This document shows, piece after piece, positions 54,638 to 63,999 of a DNA stretch of 64,000 nt. The DNA is from Lachnobacterium bovis (GTDB lineage: Bacteria > Bacillota > Clostridia > Lachnospirales > Lachnospiraceae), in NCBI RefSeq assembly GCF_900111325.1, contig NZ_FOGW01000005.1, positions 186,001 through 250,000 on the forward strand. The letters run 5' to 3'. Position 1 is the first letter of the stretch. Each line of letters opens with the position of its first letter. The notes under the pieces were generated by a model. It worked only from the letters and a program-made list of their open reading frames with translations, made no database searches and was not told where the DNA came from. The translations under genes and the position numbers were made by a program.

Positions 54638-54711
54638 AAAAAAATCCTATACCAATCACAAAAATAAGACTTTAATTCTAAAGTTCATAAATTTGTATTA
54701 ATATAGGATTT
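54638..54711 (-). terminator. Terminator downstream of codY
   Basis: On the minus strand AAATCCTATA (54711-54702) pairs exactly with TATAGGATTT (54651-54642). A nested hairpin (ACTTTA/TAAAGT) lies in the loop and a TTTTTTT tail follows. It separates codY from the flagellar genes, unlike a simple read-through arrangement. Confidence 0.7.
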
Positions 54712-54749
54712 ATATAATTATTTATATATTAAATTTCAAGTCACAAAAA

Positions 54750-55538
54750 TTAGCTATAAATTTTCTTTTTATCGTCATCGCCTCTGCTTAATTCTTCAAA
54801 AATTGCATCATTAATAACTTTAATGTATGTACCTTTCATTCCTGAAGATCTAGATTCGATTACTCCTGCACTTTCGAATTTACGAAGTGCATTAACGATT
54901 ACTGAACGAGTAATTCCAACTTCATCAGCAATTCTACTTGCTACAAGAATTCCTTCTGTTCCATCTAAAGCCTTGAAAATTTGGACAATAGCTTCTTTTT
55001 CAGAGTAAGATAATGTACTCATAGCAGATTTAACAATTTGAACTTTTCTTTCTTCTTCTGCATGTTCTTCATTAACTGAGCGTAACATCTCAAGTCCAAC
55101 TACAGTTGCACCATACTCTGTTAAAATGATATCATCAATGTCATACTCTCTATCACTACGATATTCAAATAAAGTTCCTAAACGCTCTCCAGCGATATCA
55201 ATAGGAGTAATTATTGCTTGATATCTCTTGCTTTCTTCTCCAAATCCAAGAGTCTCTAAATTAACGTTTTCCTTTGTTGAAAGAATTCCGAGAAGACGTT
55301 CATTCAATGCTGGATCAATATATCCTCCAACTTCATCAACAATTAATTCCTTAATTTCGTCAACACCGTTACATACACTTGATCCCAAGACTTTTCCTTT
55401 TTTACTAATTACTAAAATGTCAGACTCCAACACTCCTGTAAGTACATCACAAATGTCATTAAATACAACCTTAGAAGAGCTGTTATTGTGAAGTAATTTG
55501 TTAATCTTTCTTGTTTTGTCTAATAATTGAACGCTCAT
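54750..55538 (-). CDS. codY: GTP- and branched-chain-amino-acid-sensing repressor CodY
   Basis: Global nutritional regulator, 262 residues. The N-terminal GAF domain binds isoleucine, leucine or valine (LLDKTRKINKLLHNNSS onward). The C-terminal winged helix is RIADEVGITRSVIVNALRKF then ESAGVIESRSSGMKGTYIKV. In this window it lies near ilvN-ilvC, leuC-leuD, leuS and thrC, likely targets. It follows topA by 24 bp and precedes the flagellar genes, as in Bacillus. It ends at its own terminator. Confidence 0.96.
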   Translation of the reverse strand: MSVQLLDKTRKINKLLHNNSSSKVVFNDICDVLTGVLESDILVISKKGKVLGSSVCNGVDEIKELIVDEVGGYIDPALNERLLGILSTKENVNLETLGFGEESKRYQAIITPIDIAGERLGTLFEYRSDREYDIDDIILTEYGATVVGLEMLRSVNEEHAEEERKVQIVKSAMSTLSYSEKEAIVQIFKALDGTEGILVASRIADEVGITRSVIVNALRKFESAGVIESRSSGMKGTYIKVINDAIFEELSRGDDDKKKIYS

Positions 55539-55562
55539 ATATCCCGTTCCTTTCTGTATTTC

Positions 55563-57638
55563 TTATTCTTCTTGTGGTTTTTCCATTATGAAACCGCACT
55601 GTGGATCCTGACACGCAATTTTTTTGCCTTTTACGACCATATAACCACCGCAATTTGGGCACTTCTCATTTACAGGTTGTCCCCAACTCATAAAATCGCA
55701 CTCTGGATTATCAATACAGCCATAATATTTTCTACCTTTTTTTGTTTTTTTGATGACAACGTCCTTTCCACATTTTGGACATGAAACACCAATTTTTTCA
55801 AAATACGTCTTCGTGTTCCTACACTCTGGGAAGCCTGGACACGCTAAAAATTTACCATGTGGTCCATATTTAACAACCATATTTCGTCCACACTCTTCAC
55901 ATATTACATCGGTAACTTCATCTTCAATCGTAACCTTTTCGAGTTGTTCTTCTGCTTCATCTACTGCTTTTTTTAAATCTGGATAAAAATTCTCTATAAC
56001 CGTCTTCCATGCAATTTTACCTACTGCAACATTATCTAACAATGCTTCCATATTTGCTGTAAATCTTTCATCAACAATTGAAGAAAATGATTCCTTCATA
56101 ATTGCATTTACAACTTCACCGATCTCTGTTACATATAAATTTTTCTGTTCTTTTGTTATATAATGTCTTGCAATAATAGTTGTAATTGTAGGAGAATATG
56201 TACTTGGTCTTCCAATACCTAATTCTTCTAGTGTCTTAACTAATGATGCTTCAGTATAATGTGCTGGTGGTTGAGTAAAGTGCTGAGTTGGCTCAAATTC
56301 ATTCAATGAAAGCTTGGAATTCTCATCAAGTGATTTAAGCATAACATTATTCTTTACTTTTTCTTCATCAGCTTCAACATAAGCTGACATAAATCCGTCA
56401 AATGCAACTTTAGATGCAGATACTCTAAATCGATATTCGCCAATGCCTATAGTAACAGTTGTTGTTTCATATTTTGCATTAGCCATTCTGCTAGCTGTAT
56501 AACGTTTCCAAATTAAATTGTATAAACGAAATTGATCTCTCGATAGAGAGTCCTTAATTTCTGATGGTACTCGACTAATATCTGATGGTCTTATAGCCTC
56601 GTGAGCATCTTGTATATTTACTTTTGAAGATTTTTTTATTTCTCCAGCTGACAAATAATTTTCTCCATAGTTTTCTAATATAAATGCTCTTGCAGTTTCT
56701 TGTGCTTCCTCAGAAATACGAGTAGAATCTGTTCTTAAATATGTGATAAGACCAACTGTACCCTGACCCTTTACATCAATACCTTCGTACAATTGCTGTG
56801 CTATTCTCATAGTCTTTTGAATAGGAAAATTAAGCGCTTTAGACGCTTCTTGTTGCATTGTACTAGTTGTAAATGGGAGTGGAGCTTTTTTAATCCTTTC
56901 ACCTTTTTTTACATTAAGGATTTCTACCTTCTTCCCTTCCATATCTTTTAATACCTGGTCCATTTCGTCCTTGGAAGAAATATTAATTTTCTCATCATTC
57001 TTGCCAAAAAGTTTTGCTACTAAAGGCTTTTTTTCACCTTCAACAGATATATTAGCTTCTAAGTTCCAATATTCTGTTGGGATAAATGCATTTATTTCCT
57101 CTTCTCTATCACAAACAATTCTAAGCGCAACAGATTGAACTCTACCTGCACTTAAACCTCTTTTTACCTTTGCCCAAAGAAGAGGTGATATTTTATAACC
57201 CACTATACGATCTAAAATTCTTCTTGCTTGCTGTGCATCTACTAAGTCAGTATCAATTTCTCTAGGATTTTTAAATGCCGCTTTAACAGCAGTTTTAGTA
57301 ATCTCATTAAAACTTATTCTATAAACTTCTTTTCCTTCTAGTTTTAACGCTTGGGTAAGATGCCATGAAATAGCTTCTCCCTCGCGGTCGGGGTCAGTTG
57401 CGAGATATATTTTGTCAGCTTTTTTAACCTCTCTACGAAGCTTAGCTAAAATTTCACCCTTTCCACGAATTGTTATATATTTTGGCTCAAAATCATTTTC
57501 AACATCAACTCCAAGCTGGCTTTTAGGTAAATCTCTAACATGCCCATTTGATGCCATAACTTCATAATTTTTTCCAAGAAATTTTTTAATTGTCTTAACC
57601 TTTGCAGGCGACTCAACTATTACCAGATATTTAGCCAT
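55563..57638 (-). CDS. topA: DNA topoisomerase I
   Basis: Type IA topoisomerase that relaxes negative supercoils, 691 residues from the ATG at 57638. AGGAG is only 3 nt from the earlier ATG at 57644 but 9 nt from this one. The TOPRIM domain starts YLVIVESPAKVKTIKKFLG, DPDREGEAISWHL carries the metal acids, and the active Tyr is in GLITYLRTDSTRIS. Three C-terminal zinc ribbons (CEEC, CPKC, CPNC) are complete. It is followed by codY. Confidence 0.97.
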   Translation of the reverse strand: MAKYLVIVESPAKVKTIKKFLGKNYEVMASNGHVRDLPKSQLGVDVENDFEPKYITIRGKGEILAKLRREVKKADKIYLATDPDREGEAISWHLTQALKLEGKEVYRISFNEITKTAVKAAFKNPREIDTDLVDAQQARRILDRIVGYKISPLLWAKVKRGLSAGRVQSVALRIVCDREEEINAFIPTEYWNLEANISVEGEKKPLVAKLFGKNDEKINISSKDEMDQVLKDMEGKKVEILNVKKGERIKKAPLPFTTSTMQQEASKALNFPIQKTMRIAQQLYEGIDVKGQGTVGLITYLRTDSTRISEEAQETARAFILENYGENYLSAGEIKKSSKVNIQDAHEAIRPSDISRVPSEIKDSLSRDQFRLYNLIWKRYTASRMANAKYETTTVTIGIGEYRFRVSASKVAFDGFMSAYVEADEEKVKNNVMLKSLDENSKLSLNEFEPTQHFTQPPAHYTEASLVKTLEELGIGRPSTYSPTITTIIARHYITKEQKNLYVTEIGEVVNAIMKESFSSIVDERFTANMEALLDNVAVGKIAWKTVIENFYPDLKKAVDEAEEQLEKVTIEDEVTDVICEECGRNMVVKYGPHGKFLACPGFPECRNTKTYFEKIGVSCPKCGKDVVIKKTKKGRKYYGCIDNPECDFMSWGQPVNEKCPNCGGYMVVKGKKIACQDPQCGFIMEKPQEE

Positions 57639-57688
57639 ACCCATATACTCCTAACTCATAAATTCAAGTACATCTTAACAAAAAAAAA

Positions 57689-58777
57689 TCAAATACAACG
57701 AACAAAATGATTTGACATAATCTCTTTTATATAACCTTTTTGTTTAAGATGTTCTAAAATCTCTAGAATTTCTAAGAGATTCATAGATGATTTTTCAATA
57801 ATTGTTCCCAAATTAGTTGGGGTAAAATCTAGTAAACTATACACCAACAATTCATCTTTTTCAAGTAATTTTTCATAAAAATTTATTTGAGAGCATAAAT
57901 TTTCATAAAAACTATTGAATTCATTAAGAAAATCCTCGGGACTTACTATAACACCTGCGCCCTGTTTTATCAAGTAATTACAACCAAAACTTAATTCATC
58001 TGTTACCCTTCCAGGAAGTGCATAAACATCTTTTCCTTGTTCCATTGCATAATCGGCTGTTATAAGTGATCCACTTTTTTGTCTTGCTTCAATTACAACT
58101 GTACAATCACTGATTCCAGCAATAATCCTGTTTCTTGATGGAAATAACGTTTTTAACGGCTTTGTATCTGGCCAATATTCCGAAATAATTCCACCGCCTT
58201 GAGAAATAATTTTATCATAAATGTATTGATTTTGCTTTGGATAACAAATATTTATTCCACAACCTAATATTGCAAAAGTTCTACCGTCTTTTCCGGACGA
58301 AAGTGCTCCTAGATGTGCATCTGCATCAATTCCTCTTGCTAATCCACTAATAACGTTAATATCTGAATCTGCTAAAAGTCTCGCTAACCTTGCTGCAACT
58401 TGACTTCCATATTGACTTCTTGTCCTTGCTCCAACTATTGCAACCGATTTATTTTCTTCTTGTGGTAAATTTCCTTTATAATAGAGGCTATAAGGAGCAT
58501 TAATAATATTTCTAAGATTTTTAGGATATTCTTCTTGTTCTACAGATACAAAAGAAATTCCAGACTCAAATAATTGATATAGCTTTGATTCTAAATTCCA
58601 ATTGTCCTTGCTTGATAATATATTACAAACGTCTTTTTCGGTAATTCCCTTTATTTTTATTAACTCATCTCTTGTAAGATTATATATTGTTTCTGCATTT
58701 TTGTAAATTTCTCTTAAAATTTTTATTTTTCCATTAGAAATTCCTTTTATATTTGACAACCATAATGCATACTTCAC
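57689..58777 (-). CDS. dprA: DNA processing protein DprA
   Basis: RecA-loading protein for incoming single-stranded DNA, 362 residues. It has an N-terminal helix-hairpin-helix region (about 1-60) and a Rossmann-like core (SVAIVGARTRSQYGSQVAAR, ISGLARGIDADAHLGAL, FPSRNRIIAGISDCTVVIEA). The C-terminal winged helix may be used for DNA contact. Its ATG overlaps the comM stop by one nucleotide. Together with comM it suggests natural DNA uptake or its remnant. Confidence 0.93.
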   Translation of the reverse strand: MKYALWLSNIKGISNGKIKILREIYKNAETIYNLTRDELIKIKGITEKDVCNILSSKDNWNLESKLYQLFESGISFVSVEQEEYPKNLRNIINAPYSLYYKGNLPQEENKSVAIVGARTRSQYGSQVAARLARLLADSDINVISGLARGIDADAHLGALSSGKDGRTFAILGCGINICYPKQNQYIYDKIISQGGGIISEYWPDTKPLKTLFPSRNRIIAGISDCTVVIEARQKSGSLITADYAMEQGKDVYALPGRVTDELSFGCNYLIKQGAGVIVSPEDFLNEFNSFYENLCSQINFYEKLLEKDELLVYSLLDFTPTNLGTIIEKSSMNLLEILEILEHLKQKGYIKEIMSNHFVRCI

Positions 58778-60426
58778 TACATCGTTCCTCCTTCATAATA
58801 ATCTTTTGTAAGCCCCTTATAGCACAATGCTTCTAAAATATACTCTGTTTTTATAACTTCTGAATTATCTAAATCAGCAATTGTTCTAATCACTCTTAAT
58901 AATTTATGAAATGTTCGTGCCGTTAAATTATATTTTTCATAAACATTATTCAAATACTCTAATTGCTCATCATTTAGAGGAACGTATTGTCCTAATTTTC
59001 CTGCTGGAATTTGTGAATTATGGAAAAAAGATTCGTTTTTATATCGTTCATATTGTATTTGTTGACAACGAATTACACGCTTTCTAATTTCTGCCGAAGT
59101 TTCATTTTTTTGTTTTTTTATCAATTCATTAAATTTAACTTCTGGTGCAAAAACAGTAATATCAATTCTATCTAATAGTGGTTGAGAAAGTTTATTTAAA
59201 TATCTTTTTAATGTACTTGGTGTACATCTACACTTTTGCATATTAGGATAATATCCACAATTACATGGATTCATTGATGCTAATAATAAAAAATCAGCTG
59301 GATATGTAACATTATAATTCATTCTTGTAAGATTTATTTTTTTATCTTCTAGAGGTTGCCTTAAAATTTCAACGGTGGATTTTTGAAATTCTGTAAATTC
59401 ATCTAAAAATAATACTCCTTGATGTGCTAACGAAATTTCTCCTGGTATCGGTGATATACCCCCACCTGCTAAAGCCGCTTTTGTAATTGTATGATGTGGA
59501 TTTCTAAATGGTCGTTCTTCTAAAAGTTTCTTTTTATTTTTTAATAATCCACACACACTATAAACTTTAGATACTTCTAATTTTTCTTCATTATTTAACG
59601 GTGGCATAATAGTCGACATTCTTTCTGAAATCATTGTCTTTCCTGTTCCAGGAGGGCCTACTATCAGCATATTATGCATCCCACTTGCTGCAATCTCACA
59701 AGCTCTTTTTAATATTTTTTGACCATTAATATCACTAAAATCTAGTTTTGATATATTTAAATTTTCTTCATTTTCATTGTCTTTTTTGAGTGTTTTTTCT
59801 TCATTTGATAAAAATATAGCCTGACTTTCTTTTGATATAGTTTCCATTTTTTTGTTATTATCAGAATTTTCTTTATTTTTTAAAGTTTCTTTCCTTTTAA
59901 ACTCCTTCGCAGTTGCAGCATCGACATTAAAATATTGTATAATTTCTATTAAATTATTAAATGATAATATTTTTGCTTCTGGAATCAATTTTGCTTCATT
60001 TTCGTTCCCTTTTGGCACAACAAATGTTTTTTGACTATCAAGGGACTCTACAATCATAGGCAATATGCCATTTATTGGCATTAAATCGCCATTTAAACTG
60101 AGTTCGCCAACAAATATATGTCTTTCGATTTTTTCTTTGTCTAAAAAGCCCAAAGAGACTAAAAGTGCAACAGCAATCGGCAAATCAAAACTAGTTGACG
60201 ATTTCTTTATATTAGCTGGTGACAAATTTATTGTAATTCTCTTAGGTGGTAATACCACTTTACAATTGTGAAGTGCTGTTTTTACTCTTTCTTTTGCCTC
60301 CTTTACTTCTGAACTCAAATATCCTACCATATCAATCATTGGCATTCCATTTGAAATATCTACTTCTACATAAACTTTCATCGTTTTAATTCCACGTAGC
60401 ATAGAACTTTCTACTTTACTGTACAT
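58777..60426 (-). CDS. comM: Mg-chelatase-like ATPase ComM/YifB
   Basis: AAA+ protein of the YifB/ComM family, a branch-migration helicase in transformation. From the ATG at 60426 (MYSKVESSMLRGIKTMKVYV, the family start) it has about 549 residues; the extra 33 codons upstream lack family similarity. The Lon-like domain comes first, then an extra Lys/Glu/Asn-rich insert of about 50 residues (about 170-220). The ATPase (MLIVGPPGTGKTMISERMS, VLFLDEFTEF) and a C-terminal helical part with CNCG/CRCT cysteines follow. Confidence 0.93.
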   Translation of the reverse strand: MYSKVESSMLRGIKTMKVYVEVDISNGMPMIDMVGYLSSEVKEAKERVKTALHNCKVVLPPKRITINLSPANIKKSSTSFDLPIAVALLVSLGFLDKEKIERHIFVGELSLNGDLMPINGILPMIVESLDSQKTFVVPKGNENEAKLIPEAKILSFNNLIEIIQYFNVDAATAKEFKRKETLKNKENSDNNKKMETISKESQAIFLSNEEKTLKKDNENEENLNISKLDFSDINGQKILKRACEIAASGMHNMLIVGPPGTGKTMISERMSTIMPPLNNEEKLEVSKVYSVCGLLKNKKKLLEERPFRNPHHTITKAALAGGGISPIPGEISLAHQGVLFLDEFTEFQKSTVEILRQPLEDKKINLTRMNYNVTYPADFLLLASMNPCNCGYYPNMQKCRCTPSTLKRYLNKLSQPLLDRIDITVFAPEVKFNELIKKQKNETSAEIRKRVIRCQQIQYERYKNESFFHNSQIPAGKLGQYVPLNDEQLEYLNNVYEKYNLTARTFHKLLRVIRTIADLDNSEVIKTEYILEALCYKGLTKDYYEGGTM

Positions 60427-60683
60427 AAGATTATTCCTACTCCTTTGTATAAAATTGTTTAAATTTACTATTATTGGGAAATCAAATAAGAATTTATTTG
60501 ATAAAAGACTGTGATAGTATATCATATTTTTTTTAAAATTATAACCCTAAAATTTTATTTTCGTATTTTATTATATTTTTTCTTTAAAACAGTAACTTAT
60601 GTTGTTATAATATATATACTTTTTACTCAAAAAAATATACAGAATTATTAAATATACAATTAATTGTTATCTAGGAGGATAAT

Positions 60684-61568
60684 ATGCAACGTATTTTAAA
60701 ATATACAATAACTGAACCATATATTAATTATACAATTGAAAAATTTTTACTTGAACAAGGCTATACTCGAAAAATAATCACTCATTTAAAAAAATACGAA
60801 AATAGTATAACTCTAAACGATAAATGGGCTTATGTAAAAAATAAACTTTCCTTAAATGATATTCTTGTTGTCACTTTAACTGAACCCATAGAAAATAATA
60901 TTGTTCCAGTCAAACTAGATTTTAAAATAATTTATGAAGATGAAGATATACTAATTGTTAATAAACCTGCATTTATGCCTATACATCCGTCTTTAAATAA
61001 TTACGACAATACGCTAGCTAATGCTTTAACCTACTATTTTCAATCAAAAAAAGAATCTGTTGTATTTAGATGTATAACTCGCTTAGACAGAGATACAACT
61101 GGACTATGTATTATTGCCAAAAATAAACTTTCTGCCTCCATTCTTAATGCTCAAACTAAAAATAGACAAATACACAAAACTTATATTGCTATTTGTGAGG
61201 GTGAAGTAAACGACTGTGGCGAAATAGAAGCTCCTATTTCTCGTAAAGAAGAATCAGTTATAACTAGATGTGTTGACTTTGAAAAAGGCGATTATTCTAA
61301 GACTTTATATAAAAAATTAAGGTACAACAAAAAAGCTGACGTCTCACTCGTTCAGCTTAAATTACTTACAGGAAGAACTCATCAAATACGAGTACACATG
61401 AAATATATAAATCACCCTTTAATTGGAGATTTTTTATATAATCCAAATAATACTCTTATGAATAGACAAGCTCTTCACTCATATAAACTATCTTTTATTC
61501 ATCCTATTTCCCATGAAAAAATGGATTTTATGGCACCAATACCAAATGATATGCAAACACTTTTATAA
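60684..61568 (+). CDS. RluA-family pseudouridine synthase
   Basis: Converts uridine to pseudouridine in RNA, 294 residues. The catalytic Asp is in RLDRDTTGLCIIAKN (residue about 135). Family motifs DILIVNKPAFMPIHPS, HKTYIAICEGEV and LLTGRTHQIRVHMKYINHPL are present. A weak S4-like region precedes them. The start has AGGAGG upstream. It is convergent with the DUF5662 gene, and its terminator lies inside that gene. The specific RNA target (RluD-type or other) is not decided. Confidence 0.9.
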   Translation: MQRILKYTITEPYINYTIEKFLLEQGYTRKIITHLKKYENSITLNDKWAYVKNKLSLNDILVVTLTEPIENNIVPVKLDFKIIYEDEDILIVNKPAFMPIHPSLNNYDNTLANALTYYFQSKKESVVFRCITRLDRDTTGLCIIAKNKLSASILNAQTKNRQIHKTYIAICEGEVNDCGEIEAPISRKEESVITRCVDFEKGDYSKTLYKKLRYNKKADVSLVQLKLLTGRTHQIRVHMKYINHPLIGDFLYNPNNTLMNRQALHSYKLSFIHPISHEKMDFMAPIPNDMQTLL

Positions 61569-61573
61569 TAAAA

Positions 61574-62161
61574 CTATAATTTAGACTTTAGTTCATCTAA
61601 AGTCTTTTTATTATACTCTATCTTACCTGTTAAAATATTATGTTTTATATATTTAAAAGTATATTGTTCGCCTTTTTTATAATTCATATATAACATGAAT
61701 TCTAACAAACTTGCTGTATCTTCATTTATTAAATAATGTGATTTACCACGTTCATAGTAATCTAACGCACTCTTATCATTATATTTATCTTTTAAATAAT
61801 TTTTTGATGCAGAAATTCTATCTACGAACATTTCCACTACATATTTAACTGGCATTTTCATTCCTACCATTTTACCTTCTCTTGGATCTTTTGAAACGTT
61901 ATAGTCAATCCAATATTCTAAATGGTGTTTATTTCGCCCTTTATGATGCAACCAAGCAGATGAATAGCCCTTATCTAATCTTTCAGCATTATTAGGGCTC
62001 ATATAGCCCTTATAATACTTTGCGCCAACCATAAACTCTGTCAATCCATATTTAGACAAATCATGTAATAATCCTTGTTTTATTAGTCCTAATTTGAAGC
62101 ACCCCTTCATAACTAGTATTTTATGTTTTGTAATCGTTTTAAAATGTTTTATAATGTTCAT
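61574..62161 (-). CDS. DUF5662-family protein
   Basis: The 195 residues are mainly helical, with conserved His/Asp positions: GLLHDLSKYG (about 31-40), AWLHHKGRNKHHLEYW (about 69-84) and RGKSHYLIN. This pattern suggests a metal-binding HD-like phosphohydrolase fold, but family members have no known activity. It has no signal peptide. It lies 2 bp downstream of the GH13-like pseudoenzyme gene, so the two are probably one operon. Confidence is for the family, not a function. Confidence 0.7.
   Translation of the reverse strand: MNIIKHFKTITKHKILVMKGCFKLGLIKQGLLHDLSKYGLTEFMVGAKYYKGYMSPNNAERLDKGYSSAWLHHKGRNKHHLEYWIDYNVSKDPREGKMVGMKMPVKYVVEMFVDRISASKNYLKDKYNDKSALDYYERGKSHYLINEDTASLLEFMLYMNYKKGEQYTFKYIKHNILTGKIEYNKKTLDELKSKL
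61583..61609 (+). terminator. Plus-strand terminator inside the 3' end of the DUF5662 gene
   Basis: AGACTTTAG (61583-61591) and CTAAAGTCT (61597-61605) form a perfect 9-bp stem with a 5-nt loop, followed by TTTTT. It ends the pseudouridine synthase mRNA. The same bases encode the last residues (LDELKSKL) of the convergent gene. Confidence 0.75.
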
Positions 62162-62163
62162 TA

Positions 62164-63999
62164 TTATTTTCCTATTAGTATTTTAATAGATTGTGCATTA
62201 ATCGTAAGCTTTTGTTGATTTTTTAATTTAACAGCTTCTTTTAAAAATGGTTTCTTTTCTAAAGAAGTATCCATTAATAAGTGCCATTGTTTATTCTCTG
62301 GTAACGATGGTAACGCAAGTGTACTTACACCAGAAAAGAAATTATATGCTACGTAAATGCTTTCTTTGGTATTATTGCTATCATATTCACCATAATACAT
62401 CTCTCCTAATGCCATCATCTGTTTATCAATTCCGGCAACCCATGCTGATTCACCATGAAATGACACATCTGGCATTCCTTTTGTTAAACAATCATTAAAA
62501 TAATATGGATTAGTATTAGAAATCATAGGATGATCATTTCTAAATTTTATAATATTTTTTACAAATTCAATATCACTATCCTGTGATTTTCCTTTTTTCC
62601 AGTTAACCCAACCAATTTTATTATCCTGACAATATGCATTATTGTTACCTTTTTGTGAATTTTGAATTTCATCTCCAGATAAAATTAACGGAACACCTTG
62701 AGCCATAAACAACATAACTAAAGCATTACGCCACTGTTTTTGACGCATAAATTTAATATATTTTTTCTGCGAAAATCCCTCGAAACCACAGTTATTGCTA
62801 AAATTCCAAGCGTTTCCATCTGAATTATTTTCTCCATTTGCTTCATTATGTCTATCATTAAACATAAATACATCAGCCAAAGTAAAACCGTTATTACTAG
62901 CCACATAATTAACAAAACCATATTTGGAATTTTGCTTTTTCTGCTGATTAATAAATTCACTCATATCACCATTTATATGATTTAAAATTTTTCTTGCTTG
63001 ATATAGATATTCATCTTTATACAAATATAAATGCTTATATGTTTTTTGATTATCTAGAACATCTCCTGGAATATCATCATAGAAAATTTTTGTTCTACTT
63101 AACATTACATTTTGCGCAATAGCTGTTATCGGTAAATTATTTCCTAAAAGGTGAAAACCATCAACATGAAATTCTCTAACCCAATATCTTAAAGAATCTA
63201 AAATCAAATTATGATTTAAATTGCCTCCAAAAAACATTTCCATTACACATTCCATATTATTTTTATGTAATTCATGAACTAATTCTTTAAATTCTATTGA
63301 AGCCCTATCTTTTTTATACGCATATGATGTTTTAACCGCAAAATAATTACCAGGAACATATCCCCAATAATTAACTCCAACTGTCTTTTTTTCTTTCTTT
63401 GGAGCAACAATTACATCATCTGATTTATTAGTCCATTTAACGTAATCTGGCAATTTAGCAAGATTAGTTCCTTTAATTTTCATTTCTTCAAATTCATAAA
63501 TTGGCATTAATTCAATTGTCGTAATTCCTAAACTTTTTAAAAATGGAATTTTATCTTTAATAGCAGAGAATGTACCTGCATCTTCCTTTTTAGTATCCAT
63601 TGAAAAACCACGAACATGCAATTTATACATAATCATTTTATCTTTAGGAATTTCTGGTTGTTTATCATTCTTCCAATTAAAATCATGTTTATCAGTTGAC
63701 GAATAAATTTCATATGAATTGTTTTTACGAGATAAATTATTCCATTTTTCTCTTCCAACAATCTTTCTAGAATATGGATCAATTCGTTTTTGTCCATTTA
63801 TTTCAAAATAATAATCATATTCATTTATATTAATATTATCAATTTCAATAGAACGTAATGAACCTAACACATATTCATCTGGAACTTCAATTATTTCTTT
63901 CTCTTTGGTTTGATGATTTAAAAGTACAACCTTACACTGTTCTTCTTTTTCACCTTCAAAAGTTATATATACTTTATTTTCTTCCTGAATAACGCCCAT
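62164..63999 (-). CDS. GlgX/isoamylase-like GH13 protein with lost catalytic residues
   Basis: The 611 residues align along their whole length with glycogen debranching enzyme GlgX: N-terminal CBM48-like domain with DPYSRKIVG, MYKLHVRGFS, NYWGYVPGNYFAV, HNEANGENNSDG, GDEIQNSQKGNNNAYCQDN. The catalytic motifs are changed. Region I (DIVLNH) reads CVMEMFFG, region II (DGFRFD) reads DGFHLL (Leu285 in place of the nucleophile, His283 for Arg). Region III (general acid Glu) reads YDDIP, and region IV (AHDGF) reads SNNGF. It should be inactive as a hydrolase. The frame starts with ATG at the last codon of the window, so the true start may lie outside. Confidence 0.8.
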   Translation of the reverse strand: MGVIQEENKVYITFEGEKEEQCKVVLLNHQTKEKEIIEVPDEYVLGSLRSIEIDNININEYDYYFEINGQKRIDPYSRKIVGREKWNNLSRKNNSYEIYSSTDKHDFNWKNDKQPEIPKDKMIMYKLHVRGFSMDTKKEDAGTFSAIKDKIPFLKSLGITTIELMPIYEFEEMKIKGTNLAKLPDYVKWTNKSDDVIVAPKKEKKTVGVNYWGYVPGNYFAVKTSYAYKKDRASIEFKELVHELHKNNMECVMEMFFGGNLNHNLILDSLRYWVREFHVDGFHLLGNNLPITAIAQNVMLSRTKIFYDDIPGDVLDNQKTYKHLYLYKDEYLYQARKILNHINGDMSEFINQQKKQNSKYGFVNYVASNNGFTLADVFMFNDRHNEANGENNSDGNAWNFSNNCGFEGFSQKKYIKFMRQKQWRNALVMLFMAQGVPLILSGDEIQNSQKGNNNAYCQDNKIGWVNWKKGKSQDSDIEFVKNIIKFRNDHPMISNTNPYYFNDCLTKGMPDVSFHGESAWVAGIDKQMMALGEMYYGEYDSNNTKESIYVAYNFFSGVSTLALPSLPENKQWHLLMDTSLEKKPFLKEAVKLKNQQKLTINAQSIKILIGK

